A DNA stretch of 64,000 nt, taken from contig JALIZF010001469.1 in assembly GCA_029948255.1 (NCBI GenBank), forward strand, positions 124,001-188,000, written 5' to 3'. Below the pieces are notes generated by a model. That model was given only the letters and a program-made list of their open reading frames with translations. It had not been told where the DNA came from and made no database searches. Positions 13,001 through 22,900 of the stretch are shown piece after piece. Position numbers and translations under genes: made by a program. Positions within the stretch are counted from its first letter, which is position 1, and each line of letters begins with the position of its first letter. Origin of the DNA: Telmatactis stephensoni (lineage: Eukaryota; Cnidaria; Anthozoa; Actiniaria; Isophelliidae).

Positions 13001-13268
13001 GTCTATCAAGCCAAATATTTCCTAAACAACTACCGTGACCCCCTCTTTTTTTGTTAGTTACGAGATAAGTAACTCAAAACCTACAAAATATCAAATTTTA
13101 AGCGATTTCTATCGGTAGGATCTATTACAGAGGAATCACCTTAAGAAATTCAAATAGGAAAATTAATTTACCATTGCCACCAGGATCGTTGACATTATCC
13201 ATTACGTAGCAGAAGCCAGTGGTGACGACCACCAATATTACGAGAAGAATCCTAGGCCTCGATGTCAT
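1001..13268 (-). CDS. gene D: secreted two-vWA-domain protein (6 exons)
   Basis: Exons (minus): 13268-13172, 9393-9041, 6040-5791, 4585-4544, 2396-2038, 1261-1001; all junctions are GT/AG and the frame closes to 453 aa. Residues 1-22 form a hydrophobic signal peptide after MTSRPR. vWA1 spans about 36-233, with metal-site residues D48, S50, S52 (DVSSS) and the later FTDG. The linker is [14 protein letters not shown]. vWA2 spans about 250-445, starting VPCPRPVD with D261, S263, S265 (DSSNS) and MTDG. vWA domains with intact MIDAS residues normally bind a divalent cation and mediate protein-protein adhesion outside the cell; the ligand is unknown. Exon 3 and its flanking intron resemble gene B, while exons 4 and 6 nearly match gene C. 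The stop is TGA in a codon that is AGA in gene C. Exon 2 ends NVTK where the paralogues have NVKK. Introns hold a 1.1 kb purine tract, LINE fragments and several inverted-repeat elements. Confidence 0.86.
1338..1612. mobile_element. short inverted-repeat element with 9-bp flanking repeat
   Basis: Direct repeats ATATGCACC lie at 1329-1337 and 1613-1621. Inside, about 1490-1545 is complementary to about 1557-1608, built around CAGACCTCGGTCTGATATTT. The block lies in intron 5 of gene D and is absent from the same intron of gene C (20292-20704). The reading is a non-autonomous transposon inserted after duplication. Confidence 0.65.
1832..1897. repeat. (CAAA)n microsatellite
   Basis: About 16 CAAA units in intron 5 of gene D. 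Genes A and C lack an equivalent array in this intron. Confidence 0.95.
2929..3263. repeat. weak terminal inverted repeat
   Basis: ACTTGGACGAAAATC at 2929 onward is repeated in inverse orientation at about 3247-3263, enclosing AT-rich DNA in intron 4 of gene D. Arms are only about 15-20 bases, so a degenerate MITE is possible but not proven. Confidence 0.35.
3403..3572. mobile_element. GC-rich hairpin element (170 bp)
   Basis: The ends are TTTCGTATGA and TCATACGAAA. Inner arms of about 62 bases (roughly 3414-3477 against 3498-3560) are near-perfect reverse complements and much richer in GC than the surroundings, with repeated CGGCACGG-type words and a loop of about 20 bases. The segment lies in intron 4 of gene D and the corresponding gene C intron lacks it. 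Probably a fold-back or MITE-type element. Confidence 0.7.
4689..4793. repeat. (CAAA)n then (CAAC)n microsatellite
   Basis: Intron 3 of gene D, about 100 bases upstream (in transcription) of the linker exon. The same site holds (GAAC)n in gene C and (TAAC)n in gene A. Confidence 0.95.
4840..5250. mobile_element. imperfect inverted-repeat element, split by a nested MITE
   Basis: The left arm (about 4840-5095, excluding 4889-5022) and right arm (about 5145-5250) are reverse complements sharing GCGAGGCTCA, CTGCCGA, CCACCT, GCAGAAAG and GTATACGAT in order. It lies in intron 3 of gene D. The nested MITE occupies the left arm only. Confidence 0.65.
4889..5022. mobile_element. 134-bp MITE with ACCTGG target duplication
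   Basis: Terminal inverted repeats CCGGTTGTACGAAGG and CCTTCGTACAACCGG enclose repeated CGGATAA/TTATCC words. ACCTGG flanks both sides (4883-4888, 5023-5028). The partner arm of the surrounding inverted repeat reads CCACCTAGCAGAAAG, an uninterrupted site that confirms the insertion boundaries. Confidence 0.85.
6178..6213. repeat. TIR fragment of the element seen at 53690-53961
   Basis: CTACAATCCTTGCCAAAATT followed by AGTTGGCACGAT matches the left end of the inverted-repeat element nested near 53690. Only this end is seen here. Confidence 0.5.
6395..6950 (-). pseudogene. decayed R2-superclade LINE, zinc knuckle and endonuclease region
   Basis: Minus-strand translation gives [17 protein letters not shown], then a knuckle region ending [20 protein letters not shown], then pieces reading [27 protein letters not shown] and MVIPVV(I)GALG. 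These are the C-terminal cysteine/histidine knuckle, RHD motif and restriction-like (PD-(D/E)XK) endonuclease typical of R2/R4/NeSL-type LINEs. Frameshifts and stops show it is dead. It lies in intron 2 of gene D. A 37-base piece of its 3' end recurs inverted at 7046-7082. Confidence 0.7.
8028..8346. repeat. pyrimidine-rich minisatellite, 90-bp period
   Basis: A CTCC-rich tract. The marker TAACTATACTCCTCGTACTC recurs at about 8077, 8167 and 8257, giving a 90-base unit in about three copies. It lies in intron 2 of gene D. Confidence 0.85.
8405..8600 (-). pseudogene. second LINE fragment, partly duplicating 6885-6947
   Basis: About 8408-8473 repeats 6885-6947 with few changes. On the minus strand it reads [11 protein letters not shown], then [20 protein letters not shown], a stretch that precedes the zinc knuckle in the same LINE family. 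No open frame extends further. Confidence 0.6.
9564..10666. repeat. 1.1-kb purine tract: GAA/GCA, CAG and (GGA)n
   Basis: Mixed GAA and GCA triplets (9564-9960), CAG (about 9964-10032), then an almost pure GGA run (about 10040-10665, roughly 208 units) with one extra G near 10266. It lies in intron 1 of gene D, so the transcript carries the pyrimidine strand. The long open frames on both strands (poly-Glu/Arg/Gly, poly-Pro/Leu) are artefacts of triplet periodicity. Confidence 0.97.
10667..11838. other. intron 1 of gene D, no recognised feature
   Basis: AT-rich sequence between the purine tract and the MITE at 11839. I see no coding similarity, inverted repeat or tandem array. Confidence 0.5.
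11839..12112. mobile_element. MITE-like element with about 30-bp TIRs
   Basis: The left end GGGCAAACGTCGAATCTTAG is mirrored by CTTAGATTCGACGTTTGCCC at the right. The inside is rich in TCGAC and TTCGAC words. CTTA occurs on both sides and may be the target duplication. It directly abuts the TTAGC array. Confidence 0.7.
12113..12306. repeat. (TTAGC)n pentanucleotide array
   Basis: About 38 near-perfect TTAGC units (GCTAA on the transcribed strand) in intron 1 of gene D. It is not the TTAGGG telomeric motif. Confidence 0.97.
12386..13140. mobile_element. 755-bp TTAA-flanked TIR element
   Basis: TTAA at 12382-12385 and 13141-13144 flank GGTAATTCCTCTGT and ACAGAGGAATCACC. No transposase is visible. 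The ends and an internal run matching GGGGGTCACGGT-type words link it to 21338-22176. TTAA targets occur in the Kolobok and piggyBac superfamilies; the GG terminus fits the former better, but this is inference. Confidence 0.75.
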
Positions 13269-13344
13269 CACAGTCTCAGTCAGTTTCACTTCACACCAAA
13301 TGTACCAATGTCTACTGATAATGTTTAAACTCAGACGTGTGATG

Positions 13345-13480
13345 GTATAGGAGCTTATATAGCCACGCGGACTGAATGAAACGTGATTCTATTATAATAG
13401 AATACTATATATACACCAAAAAGCTGGTGTCAGCTAGAGCTTACAAATTTGAGCATATCAGGTTTGAGATTTGATAACCG
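13345..13480 (-). promoter_or_regulatory. gene D promoter block with TATA box
   Basis: On the minus strand a CTATATAAGC box lies at about 13354-13363, some 90 bases upstream of the ATG. Further upstream are AGAATCACGTTTCATTC (13374-13390 region) and AGCTGACACCAGCT (13421-13434). The same words in the same order occur before genes A, B and C, so the block is likely under selection or recently copied. Confidence 0.75.
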
Positions 13481-13504
13481 TCGGCGTTGTCTCGACATTA
13501 CCTC

Positions 13505-13970
13505 ACCTAATAATTACCGGCCCATAAAACACAACCTAATGTCCATGTCCAGATATTTCCGAAAACGATGGTTTCTTGGTTGATTATATCAAAATGTCAC
13601 TTTTTTTGTCCTGGCAATTACAGGAGAGCCCTCAAAGCAAAGTTTCAATAGAAAAACAAACAAACAAAGAATTAACAAACAACAAACGGAAAACAAGCTC
13701 CTCAGTTCCAGAAATTCTAGATGTTATCAGAACCACAAGAACCAAACACCAAAACCCAGGCTTGAAATCTAAAACTTTATTAAAAACCAACACAACCTAG
13801 CTATAACCAAAACACTGATCATGATATCCATATTGATAGTGTGACGGGAAACTTCAGCCAGTAGGCCCAACATATGGAAACACCTTCACTTTTACTATTA
13901 TTAGGCGTCTGGAAATGTATTTTCTCTTTGCTTTTGCGAGGGAAATTCAAGGACTGATGTCTGCGCGATG
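13505..13970. repeat. gene D upstream block, copy 1
   Basis: Shares GTCACTTTTT, AGGAGAGCCCTCAAAGCAAA, the AACCACAAGAACCAAAC region and CATATGGAAACACCTTCAC with 14850-15240, with 25630-26050 upstream of gene C, and partly with 28430-28480 plus 29395-29545. It is non-coding and a duplicated upstream segment. Confidence 0.7.
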
Positions 13971-14849
13971 TGCTTGAGGCTTGAGATAATATTTATAGTC
14001 TCTTGCTAGCCAGTAATATATATTAAATTAGATTAATATTCAAACTCGTACACAGTACAATATTTTTGAATTGAAGCTGACTGGTTTATCGTTGCCCAGT
14101 AAAGGGTTTTACAGCATGATTTTCATGGTTAATGAGCTACCACAACCCCCCTCCCCCTCCCCTTGGAACTCACGTTACGGTAGCCCGTCCGAGTTTGCCA
14201 AAAAATGGCGGACAATGGGATTCATCAAAACGAAACGAAATCAGAGAAATTACGGAGTTTTCGGCATCCAAAAATGTTGAAAAGCAAATTGTTTGGAACA
14301 CCACTCTTATGAAAGGTAAAACCTATTTATATGTTTAATGATATGTCAAAACAAAGCAGTCGTAAGCTAATTTTTGCAACCTGTACTGTGCTCAGATTTG
14401 GTGTATCGGTTTAATCCAGTGAAGAAAGCCGGCTGAATGAAAATATTTTTTCCTTTTACTTCGATCGGTACCCTAAATTAAAACTCAACGTTTTAACTTG
14501 TTTTTCTTACAGAAACACTTAAAACAGTTTGTGGATAAGTTCTAGAAGATTTGAAAATCGTGCCAAAAGTTTTCAATCAGCGCGTGCGTGTATTTGCCGG
14601 CACTCTATTTTGGGAAAACTTCCGAGTAGTGGTTGACTTAGATACGTTTATAGGATATGCGGGAGGGCTCAGCAGAAAAAATGAAAATCTGTACATACGT
14701 CGTTTATTAACTGACAAACGGATTAATCAAAAACTAAATGTAAACGCCACATTTTTGCTGACATTGCTCAAAACGTGTGCCAAATCACATCCTTGTTAGA
14801 GTACAGTAAATCACTTTGAGGTATTTACGTAAACAAGACTTCTCCTGTT
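13971..14849. other. unique segment between two upstream-block copies
   Basis: No recognised gene. A plus-strand ATG in strong context (about 14205, reading MADNGIHQN) opens a 35-residue frame that ends just before a GTAAAA donor-like site. An open stretch at 14551-14799 follows an acceptor-like TTTTTCTTACAG. I cannot match either to a family, so no gene is called. Confidence 0.35.
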
Positions 14850-15240
14850 GACCAAAATGCCACTTTTTCTCAGTGCTCTATAGCTATCAGCTACGGGAGA
14901 GTCTTCAAAGCAAAATTACAACAGGAGCACAGAGAAACAGGCTCCTGTGAAAACTGATATCGAATCATATATTTACTCAGTTCTAGAACTTTTCGGAACC
15001 GCAAGAACCAAACCCGAAAAATTTGGCTTGAAACCTAGTAGTTTTTATACACAACTTCTAAAACCAAGACCATGAAACCAATATTGATCACGCGACGGAC
15101 AACTTCAACTTATATACTTAACATATGGAAACACCTTCACCTTCACTATTATTAGGTTCCAGGAATGTATTTTCTCTTTGCTTCTGCGTGCTATTATACA
15201 TTTCCTGCTGCTACTACTACACATTAAATAAGACGCTCAA
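14850..15240. repeat. gene D upstream block, copy 2
   Basis: Same order of words as 13576-13960, including CGGAACCGCAAGAACCAAAC and ACATATGGAAACACCTTCAC. The duplication lies upstream of the gene D promoter. Confidence 0.7.
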
Positions 15241-18200
15241 TGGAACGCCAACTCGGACACTCTTCCAATTCAACCCCAAGCTATTTTCTCGCTACGCTAA
15301 ACTGAAAACAGCTTGTGATCCTTCGTGACTGGATTTGACTACTACTACTAATAATAATAAAGTCTTTAATTGAAATGATAAAATACATATCATAACTTAC
15401 AAATGATGAAAAAACCTAACTAAACTAAAACTAAACTAATCTAAAAACTACTTCAAAGTCCTCTCTATTTATATATCCTAGCTTAAATTTCGGAACTAAT
15501 GTAAAGTCTTTACAAACGCATTTTTTTCTAATTTTAATTACAGTGTATATATATGCGCACTTTACACATATACAAGTAACTATGAATGTACGACAAAACA
15601 TTCAACTCAATAAAACCCTCACTTGTTAATATCAAACTCGTACAGCTTTAATTTACAAATATGCTCAAAAGTAATTCATTCAACACGAGCAATAACTTAA
15701 CATTGAAGAATATTTTCATGATCGTTCTCAACTTCATTCGAGAGATAAAAGCGTTACTTGATGAAATCCTATTTTTTGGCCTTTGCAAAACCTGTGAATA
15801 GCAACGAAAAGTATCCTTCTGTTAAGTTTCAATTCGGAGTTTTGCTTCCCTTTTGTCTAACCTGTTTAGAGGAGATTTTTTTCAATATCGAGTAATAATG
15901 GCTAAAAGTGCCAAAAACTAGCCCTTCGTACAAGTTTTAATTCAAATTTTTGTTTTGGATTAACACTCAAATTCTATTTTCATCAGTTAAGAATTGATAT
16001 ATTAAGATTCAATGCTTGTTTAAAACAGTCTTTTGAGTTGCACAACGAGGTTGTCATGTAGTTTTATTCAAATTTCACAACATTTAGGCTGAATGTAAAG
16101 ACTGATTATATGGCAATTGAGAAAGAAGGCCTAAAACTCATTTTCGATTTAAATTTTCACTTTGGATTAACACATTTATTCAACTTTTATTCATCAAAAC
16201 CATGGCCACTTACAAGCAACCTAAACTTTCTGAAAGTAATAACTTTAGCCGTGTACAACAGTCATTCTTCAGCTGAATATTTTTTGTTGCCCAATGCTTG
16301 AACGTGAAAAATATCTCCTCTTAAAACTTTGTACCTGAGGGACGACGATGAAATCTTGACCGTTTGAAAAACGATTTTTCGGATTAAAAATTAAAATATT
16401 AGTTTAATTTAATTTAGTAAGATAGAAATCCGATGTAAAAAAAATTGGGATAAAAGTCATATACCTAAAATCTTGAGTTGAATTGTCTCTGAATGCCGTC
16501 CGCCATTAATCCATCTGGCACTTTGAAAGGCCAAATTGATGAAAAGTGAAAACTAATTAGTTTTTATCAGAACGAATATAGTTAAATAACTTGCTTCTCC
16601 GCTAAAAAAATGCATTTTAAGCAAAAATGCATTTTAATAAAGAAAATTATTATGAGAACAATAGCGTTGAGAAACTGACGTCATAAAATTTTGATACTGC
16701 ATGAAATACTATCCGTCTCTTCTAAGTAAGAAGAAAATGTTGCTTCGTGGTGATAATTGCGGTCGTAATTATCGGTTTTACTAAGTTTCAAGCTAAGTGA
16801 TCATTTTCATTCGTTATAAATTTTCATCCAGGTGAATAATGGCGGCCGATGTCAGCAGAGGAAAATAGCTCCTTTTGATGACGTTCTTTTTATTGTACGA
16901 CACAATCGCTTTGGCATGTTAATATGAATGCTATAAGAATGTCAAAAAATATATAAATAATAAGGACGCTAATTTCATCGTCGTTCCACTTTAATTGTAC
17001 ATATATGTACTTGTTGCAGAACAGCTCGTTCCGAAATCTCTCGACATCAATTTAGGTGGGCCTACCGCTACTTTTGTGTGTATTTGTATGTATAATAGTG
17101 AGCGTGTTTATTTCATCTTTACGACACAGCCAAACGAGATTGTCTTTCTTCCTACTTGCATTGTGTCGCGAGCCCACCAAGAAAATAAATGCCTTGAATT
17201 GCATCACAGCTTGTAACTCGAGTGATTGACGTGTTTATAAGGCAATATAGTTTGCATTCTCCAATAGCAGCATGCCACGTATTTCTCTAAACAGTCGCGG
17301 GTGACGTTCCAAACGTACTGGATGTTCACTTTCGGTGGGCCCCACCAATGGCAAGTATGTGAGGGTCATAAAACTCCATCTCGCACATTCTCTGGTGACA
17401 AAAAACCTCAGTGAAAATGGCCACCAAAGAGCCGAAAAAAAGTGTCCATAATAGAGAGGTGTCCGTTTTATAGAGGTTGCATTTGTGAGGAAGTGTTTGG
17501 AAATTCCAGCTGTCAGAATATACAGTCTAGTAGAGACTGTCCGTTTTAGAGAGGAGTCCGTATCACGGAGGTGACTTTAAAAGAGCTGGGTTTCTACTGT
17601 AATTAATGATGCTGATCCACACGCAAACCGTATGGACGACTATACCCCTCCCTTTGGATTTGAATCCCTTTTTTTTATAAATTCATGCTAATGTTATCAT
17701 GTCAGTTTTCATTAGCTAAATGGGAATTTATTAAATCCAATGATCAACTAGCACAGTGCGTAAGCCTGGCTCTGGATCCCATTTTATGAAAACAATACAG
17801 GGATCGATGATTGATGTATTGACAATACAATGATTTTAGAACCTAGCTCGTTGATGAGCGTGTCTGGATTCCTTTTTGCGTACTAATCAATCACTCGCAT
17901 TCAACTTGCTGATCACCTTAATGATATTCATGAAAATCTTGCGCACTCTCATTTGGTGTTAAATAATGGTGAGGAGGGAGTCCTGAGACGGCATGATGGA
18001 ACATAAGGACTGCGGACAATTCGGCCTGTAATGCCCGGAAGCTATATATTGCTGGTATAAAGACATGTAGAATTGTGTTCCAGCGAAGCCTATAACTATT
18101 GCGTTTTACCTTGGAAAGGTTCGTCCGAGCTTTCGCTGATCTAGGGCAACGTCAGAGACTGAAGAAAATGTTCCACCAGTGCAACGCTTCATCACACACA

Positions 18201-18415
18201 CCAAAGGCTATTACTTGAACTGGCTGAATATTTTCTTCAGTTGATAACACAGTAATTCTAGGCCTAACTTGAACACAGGTCTACATATCTATTTGAATAA
18301 TATGCTACTGAAGGGCATCATCAAACGTCCATTGCCTGTGTTCATAATATGATAGGCAATAAAACGATTTTAATTTCCACCCTATCGTTTGCAGTGATGG
18401 CGATTACAATTTTCT
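15241..18415. other. AT-rich intergenic DNA, no gene recognised
   Basis: Only short open frames without recognisable motifs. The single structured part is 17440-17600. From about 18416 the sequence joins the downstream flank shared by the gene units. Confidence 0.5.
17440..17600. repeat. degenerate GTCCGTTTTAGAGAGG motif cluster
   Basis: AATAGAGAGGTGTCCGTTTT, CTGTCCGTTTTAGAGAGG and GTCCGTATCACGGAGG occur as diverged tandem units. Probably the remains of a satellite or transposon. Confidence 0.45.
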
Positions 18416-19982
18416 GATGCTTCTTATTGTTTTTATTGACTTCAGTCTTTAGACATTTGATGTTAAAATTTATTTATGGTGTGGCTAGAAACTGATTTTT
18501 CTGTGGTTTGTACATTTTGATCAAATGCGTCAACAACACAGACTAGACTACCCGATTCTTATTCCACACATTTGCTTACATTAAATTGATGATATTAATC
18601 TCGTTTCATTGTGTTCTTCCATGCCAAAGAGTCCATTTCAGTTTGGTATGTTGCTGTAGGTTTCAAACTGGATAAACTGAAAACAGAAAAGGCTGGAAAT
18701 TAGAGATGGTTAAACCTAACGTATTACTCTACTGCTTCAGCAGTAACAACCAAGGAAGCGTCTTATCAGCTTTGTTCTATAGATTATTCATGGTAAATGT
18801 TTAGACTAAAAACAAAGCGCCAGAATTTATCTGTTAGGGTATATTTATATTAGGAAATTTCGTCCCGGGCTAAGTTCAACGAGTTTTACATGATTGTCTT
18901 TTGGTTGCATGAGATGTTTATATGAAAACCAGGACCATAAATAATATTTTACTGTCTTCCCAGGAAGAAGTCTTTTCGTCTGGGCTTATAAACTGGTCCC
19001 GGGACTAACCCAGCCTGGGGCCGCGAAATCTCTAATGTCAACGCTCACTTAGAATGTAAACTACTTATCCGCTTATAAACAAGCTTATTGAAAACGGCAC
19101 CTTAAACAAGTATGCCGGGTAAGGCCTGGTTCAAAACGATATCACTGAAAACCACGTTTATTTTTATCATTCCAAAAATGTCAGCCTTTGCTATGGTATT
19201 CATATTTAGGCACACGTTTGTATCAGGATACTTTTTGATGTAGTACTAAAAATGGTGACATTAAGTGATCACGTGACCTTGGAATGTGAAATTTACTTTT
19301 TTAATGCGCTTGCGAATTTAGTTCATGCTGAAATTGTTTTTACGCTACAGTGTAAAGGACAACTAGTGAAAAAAGATAGCGTTTGGACAAGCCATCCCAT
19401 AGTTTTAATTTTGGAGAAAACTGAGGAACGTGTTCTGACGAAATGATCACGTGACCTGTGATGAGAAATGAGAAACAAGTTTTGTAAAGGCAGTTGTGTG
19501 GAATAGTAGTGACGACAATATACACAATCATTTTTTTAACTTTCGTTTCCTTTTTTATCGTATTTGGGCTTGAACCAGGCCTTAGCACATTTTTTTGAAT
19601 GATCATTGAACAATAGGATCGAGGCGATGCTGGGGACTACTTTAACCCCCAAATCACTCAAACTTCCTGTTAATAAAAATAACCTTAATCGCCAAATAAA
19701 ATCATCGCCCAGAAATCAATCCGCGAGTTTCGCTCTCTAAGTATTATGGTCTCTTGCTCGGGAAGTGCTTAGTTTTTATTTCGACTCGTTTTTCTAACCC
19801 TTACGGCTGTTCTTTCCTCGGATCCTCCTAGTAATGACAACTTTCAATTGTAAATATCTTATATCATCTATCTAGAAAATAAATAACCGCTTTGATGTTG
19901 AGGTATACGCAACATAATTGATTATAATACTCACTCGTTAATTACTTCTCGCTCGCCTGTAAGTTTTATGCATGTGCATTCT
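18416..19982. repeat. downstream flank of gene C (duplicated unit)
   Basis: From 18534 it matches 1-1000 downstream of gene D. Its earlier part (18416-18535) resembles 30621-30900 after gene B and 46240-46560 after gene A. GATCACGTGACC occurs on both sides of about 180 bases (19267 and 19443), and about 580 bases here are absent from the gene D copy. Confidence 0.7.
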
Positions 19983-22900
19983 TCATAAGTCGTAAACACA
20001 GTGTAGGCAAGTACTTGCTATAAATAATTCTCTTTTATTTGAATACCCACCCTCACAGATCTGCATGCCAATCTCTTTTGCCTTTTTCTCTAATTCATAG
20101 AAATACTCCGTAGAGAAACAATGGTCAGGAAGGCTAGCTGTTTTCACCAACTCGTCTACATCAATATCGCCTGTAATTCCAACAGTAAACACTTCCACGC
20201 CTTTTCTCTTCAGTGGAACGACTGCTTTACTGGGAGGCGTATAGGCAACTTTGAAGTCGGTTTGCATTCCATCTGTCATGAGGATACAAACCTGTCGAAG
20301 AAATAAGAGCGTAAATTAGTTTATTTATCATGTGTATGATTTACACTTCCATTTTTATGTAAAATGTCATACAAAATCTGTTATTTTGGTAGGATCAGGG
20401 ATAAAAATAATTTGGATTTTGGGATCAGAGATCAAAATTTTGTGAAATAATCCGGGATTAACAACGAAAAAACATCCCTTGTCACAACCCTGCTAAAACC
20501 ACTGAATGCCTAAGTTGAAAAAAGAAAAATATATTCTTGAAAATATTTTATGGCAGAACTTTCGAGAATTATTATTACAGATTAATCAAAACACATTTTT
20601 CAACTTGTAAAACACTTTGACAAATTTGTCACTCGTTATTGCTATTAATGTAATTTTAGTGTTGAAAAACAAACCGTGTTAGGTAAAAAATATTATATCA
20701 TTACCTTTTTAACATTGCTTCTCATACCACCTGCTTCTGTGAATACCTGGCTGTTCGCCATCTCAAGCGCCTTATCGATGAAAGTGAGTCCTTTGGAATA
20801 GTTTGCTCCTCTATATTTGTACTTTTCTAGGTTGTCAATACGTTGAATGACATCGCTATTGCTTTGTTGCCCTTCATTGAAGCTCATCACGAGTTTGGGA
20901 TCTGTATTGTACCTAATGATGGCCACATGACTGTATTTGGGGCCGACTGTAAAGGAATTAACTAGACGCTTGGCGAAGCCCTTCACGTCTTTCCACTGAG
21001 ACTTACCAATGCTGTTAGACGAATCAAGAATTAACGCAACGTCAACAGGACGTGGACAGGGAACTGAAGAGCAAATACTGACATTAATGTTATGTCATTT
21101 TCCAGGCAGATTTTCCTTAAAGGTGAGGCATGAAAACAATGTTATCCAAAAGGACTTTCTAGGAGTTTCTAGGCGTTGCTGATTGCTGATATTGCTCTTG
21201 TATACTTTTGTGAGACAAAGATGTTGCACTAATGAAGGCATTATCGGTGAATATGGCCCCTAAGTTTTAAGAATTGACCTTAAGTTTTGACATTTTGTGA
21301 AACCATTGTTGAAGGCAAGTGTAAAAGCGACATTTAAGGTAGTTCCGGAGTCTTAGATTTCATCAATGAATTTCCTTTAAAATCCTGTCATTTAGAGATA
21401 ATTGTTTGGCAATGTCAAAAACGAGAAAAAAGAGGGGGTCACGTATTGGTTTAGAACTATGCGATGTCGTAAAAGGTGTTTTTTTCAATGATTTTCCGCG
21501 TTTTTTTGCAAAATGTACGTAATCCATATGGTCTGAAGAATGCGAACAAAATTTTTCCGAGAAAGGCCTTGACCGTCTCAAAAGAGAGATGTGAGGTTCA
21601 TCTAGCAGTTGTAATCGTATGTATTGTTTGATGAGTTGCAAACATGATTTAAAGGGCATTCTAGAATCAAATTCCTACCCAATTACGCGCTCCGAAATCG
21701 TGTACGGACTGTAAAAATGTGGAAAATTGACGATGATCTCGTCAATAGACATAGTATTTTTATTTTCTATATCGCAAGAATAGTAAATGAAGCCTTAAAT
21801 AAAAGGGAAAAAACAGGGGGTCACCGTATTATTTCAAGAATTAGAGAACAACAAAAGAGAAAAGTCTTCGACTAACGAACCCCAAATACACTGCGATTTT
21901 AGCGATTTTCTCGCCGGCTTTTTCGATGGATACGATTAACTAAATTTAAAAGTTTTAGGTTAAATACCTACATTACATAGTGTACAAGATTTCTTGATTA
22001 AAGTTTTTCCGATATTTGGATGATATAATATAATTTTTCTCTACTAAAGTTTGAGTTTCTACGTTTTCAATCGCTCTCTTACTAGACTCCCCACGGTAAT
22101 ACCAATGCTCTCTAATAAAAGTGCGCGCGCTCGAATGCGCGCGGGAAATGCGCAGTAGCAAGGGTCCGGAACTACCTTAAATTGGCCTACTAAAGCACGA
22201 AGACGTGACTACGAGCATGCGCAGATGTTTCTCACTAAGTGGTTGTACATAAATAATAGAGTCGTAAAATCCACAAGCTGGGCTTCCTGTGGCTACAGCG
22301 AATAAATGATTATTTTTAAAGGAATTTTAAAGTAAAAAATGATAGCGAAAGGATAAAGGTAGATGACAGTGAAAAATGTTTACAATTTGTAATTCATTTA
22401 ATGTGTATACTGAGATAATAGATAATATATAAATACAAGATTGACATATATTGCTCATTTTGTTACATTGGACACAATTAATCAATCAATCAATCAATTT
22501 CACCATTCGTCAGTCAGTCAGTCAGTCATTTATCAATCAATCAATCATGCAATTAATCAACCAATCATTTTATCTATCAATAGGACATTTGCACTATGGC
22601 GTTCAATTGACAATGATCACTTTACAAAAGAAAGTGGACAAAGCATTTCAGTATATTACCCTATCATGCAAACGAAACAGCCAATAATTTGATAAAATGT
22701 TAAAAATGAAAACTAAACTGGACTTACCTTTTTTTGGTGTTGGTTTGGGAGTTGTTGGTTTGGGAACAACTAAACAGTTAAGAGAGTGAGAATTGACACA
22801 GAAACCAGAACAAATTTTATTGAAAACTAAAGATCACTTGTAAATACATTCTTGGAATGATAAAGATTTTTTGGAACGAACGAACGAACGAACGAACGAA

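Noticed and set aside
14205..14799. A plus-strand two-exon gene
   Set aside because: The first frame closes at TGA before the donor-like site and the second segment has an early stop in the joined frame; no family likeness.
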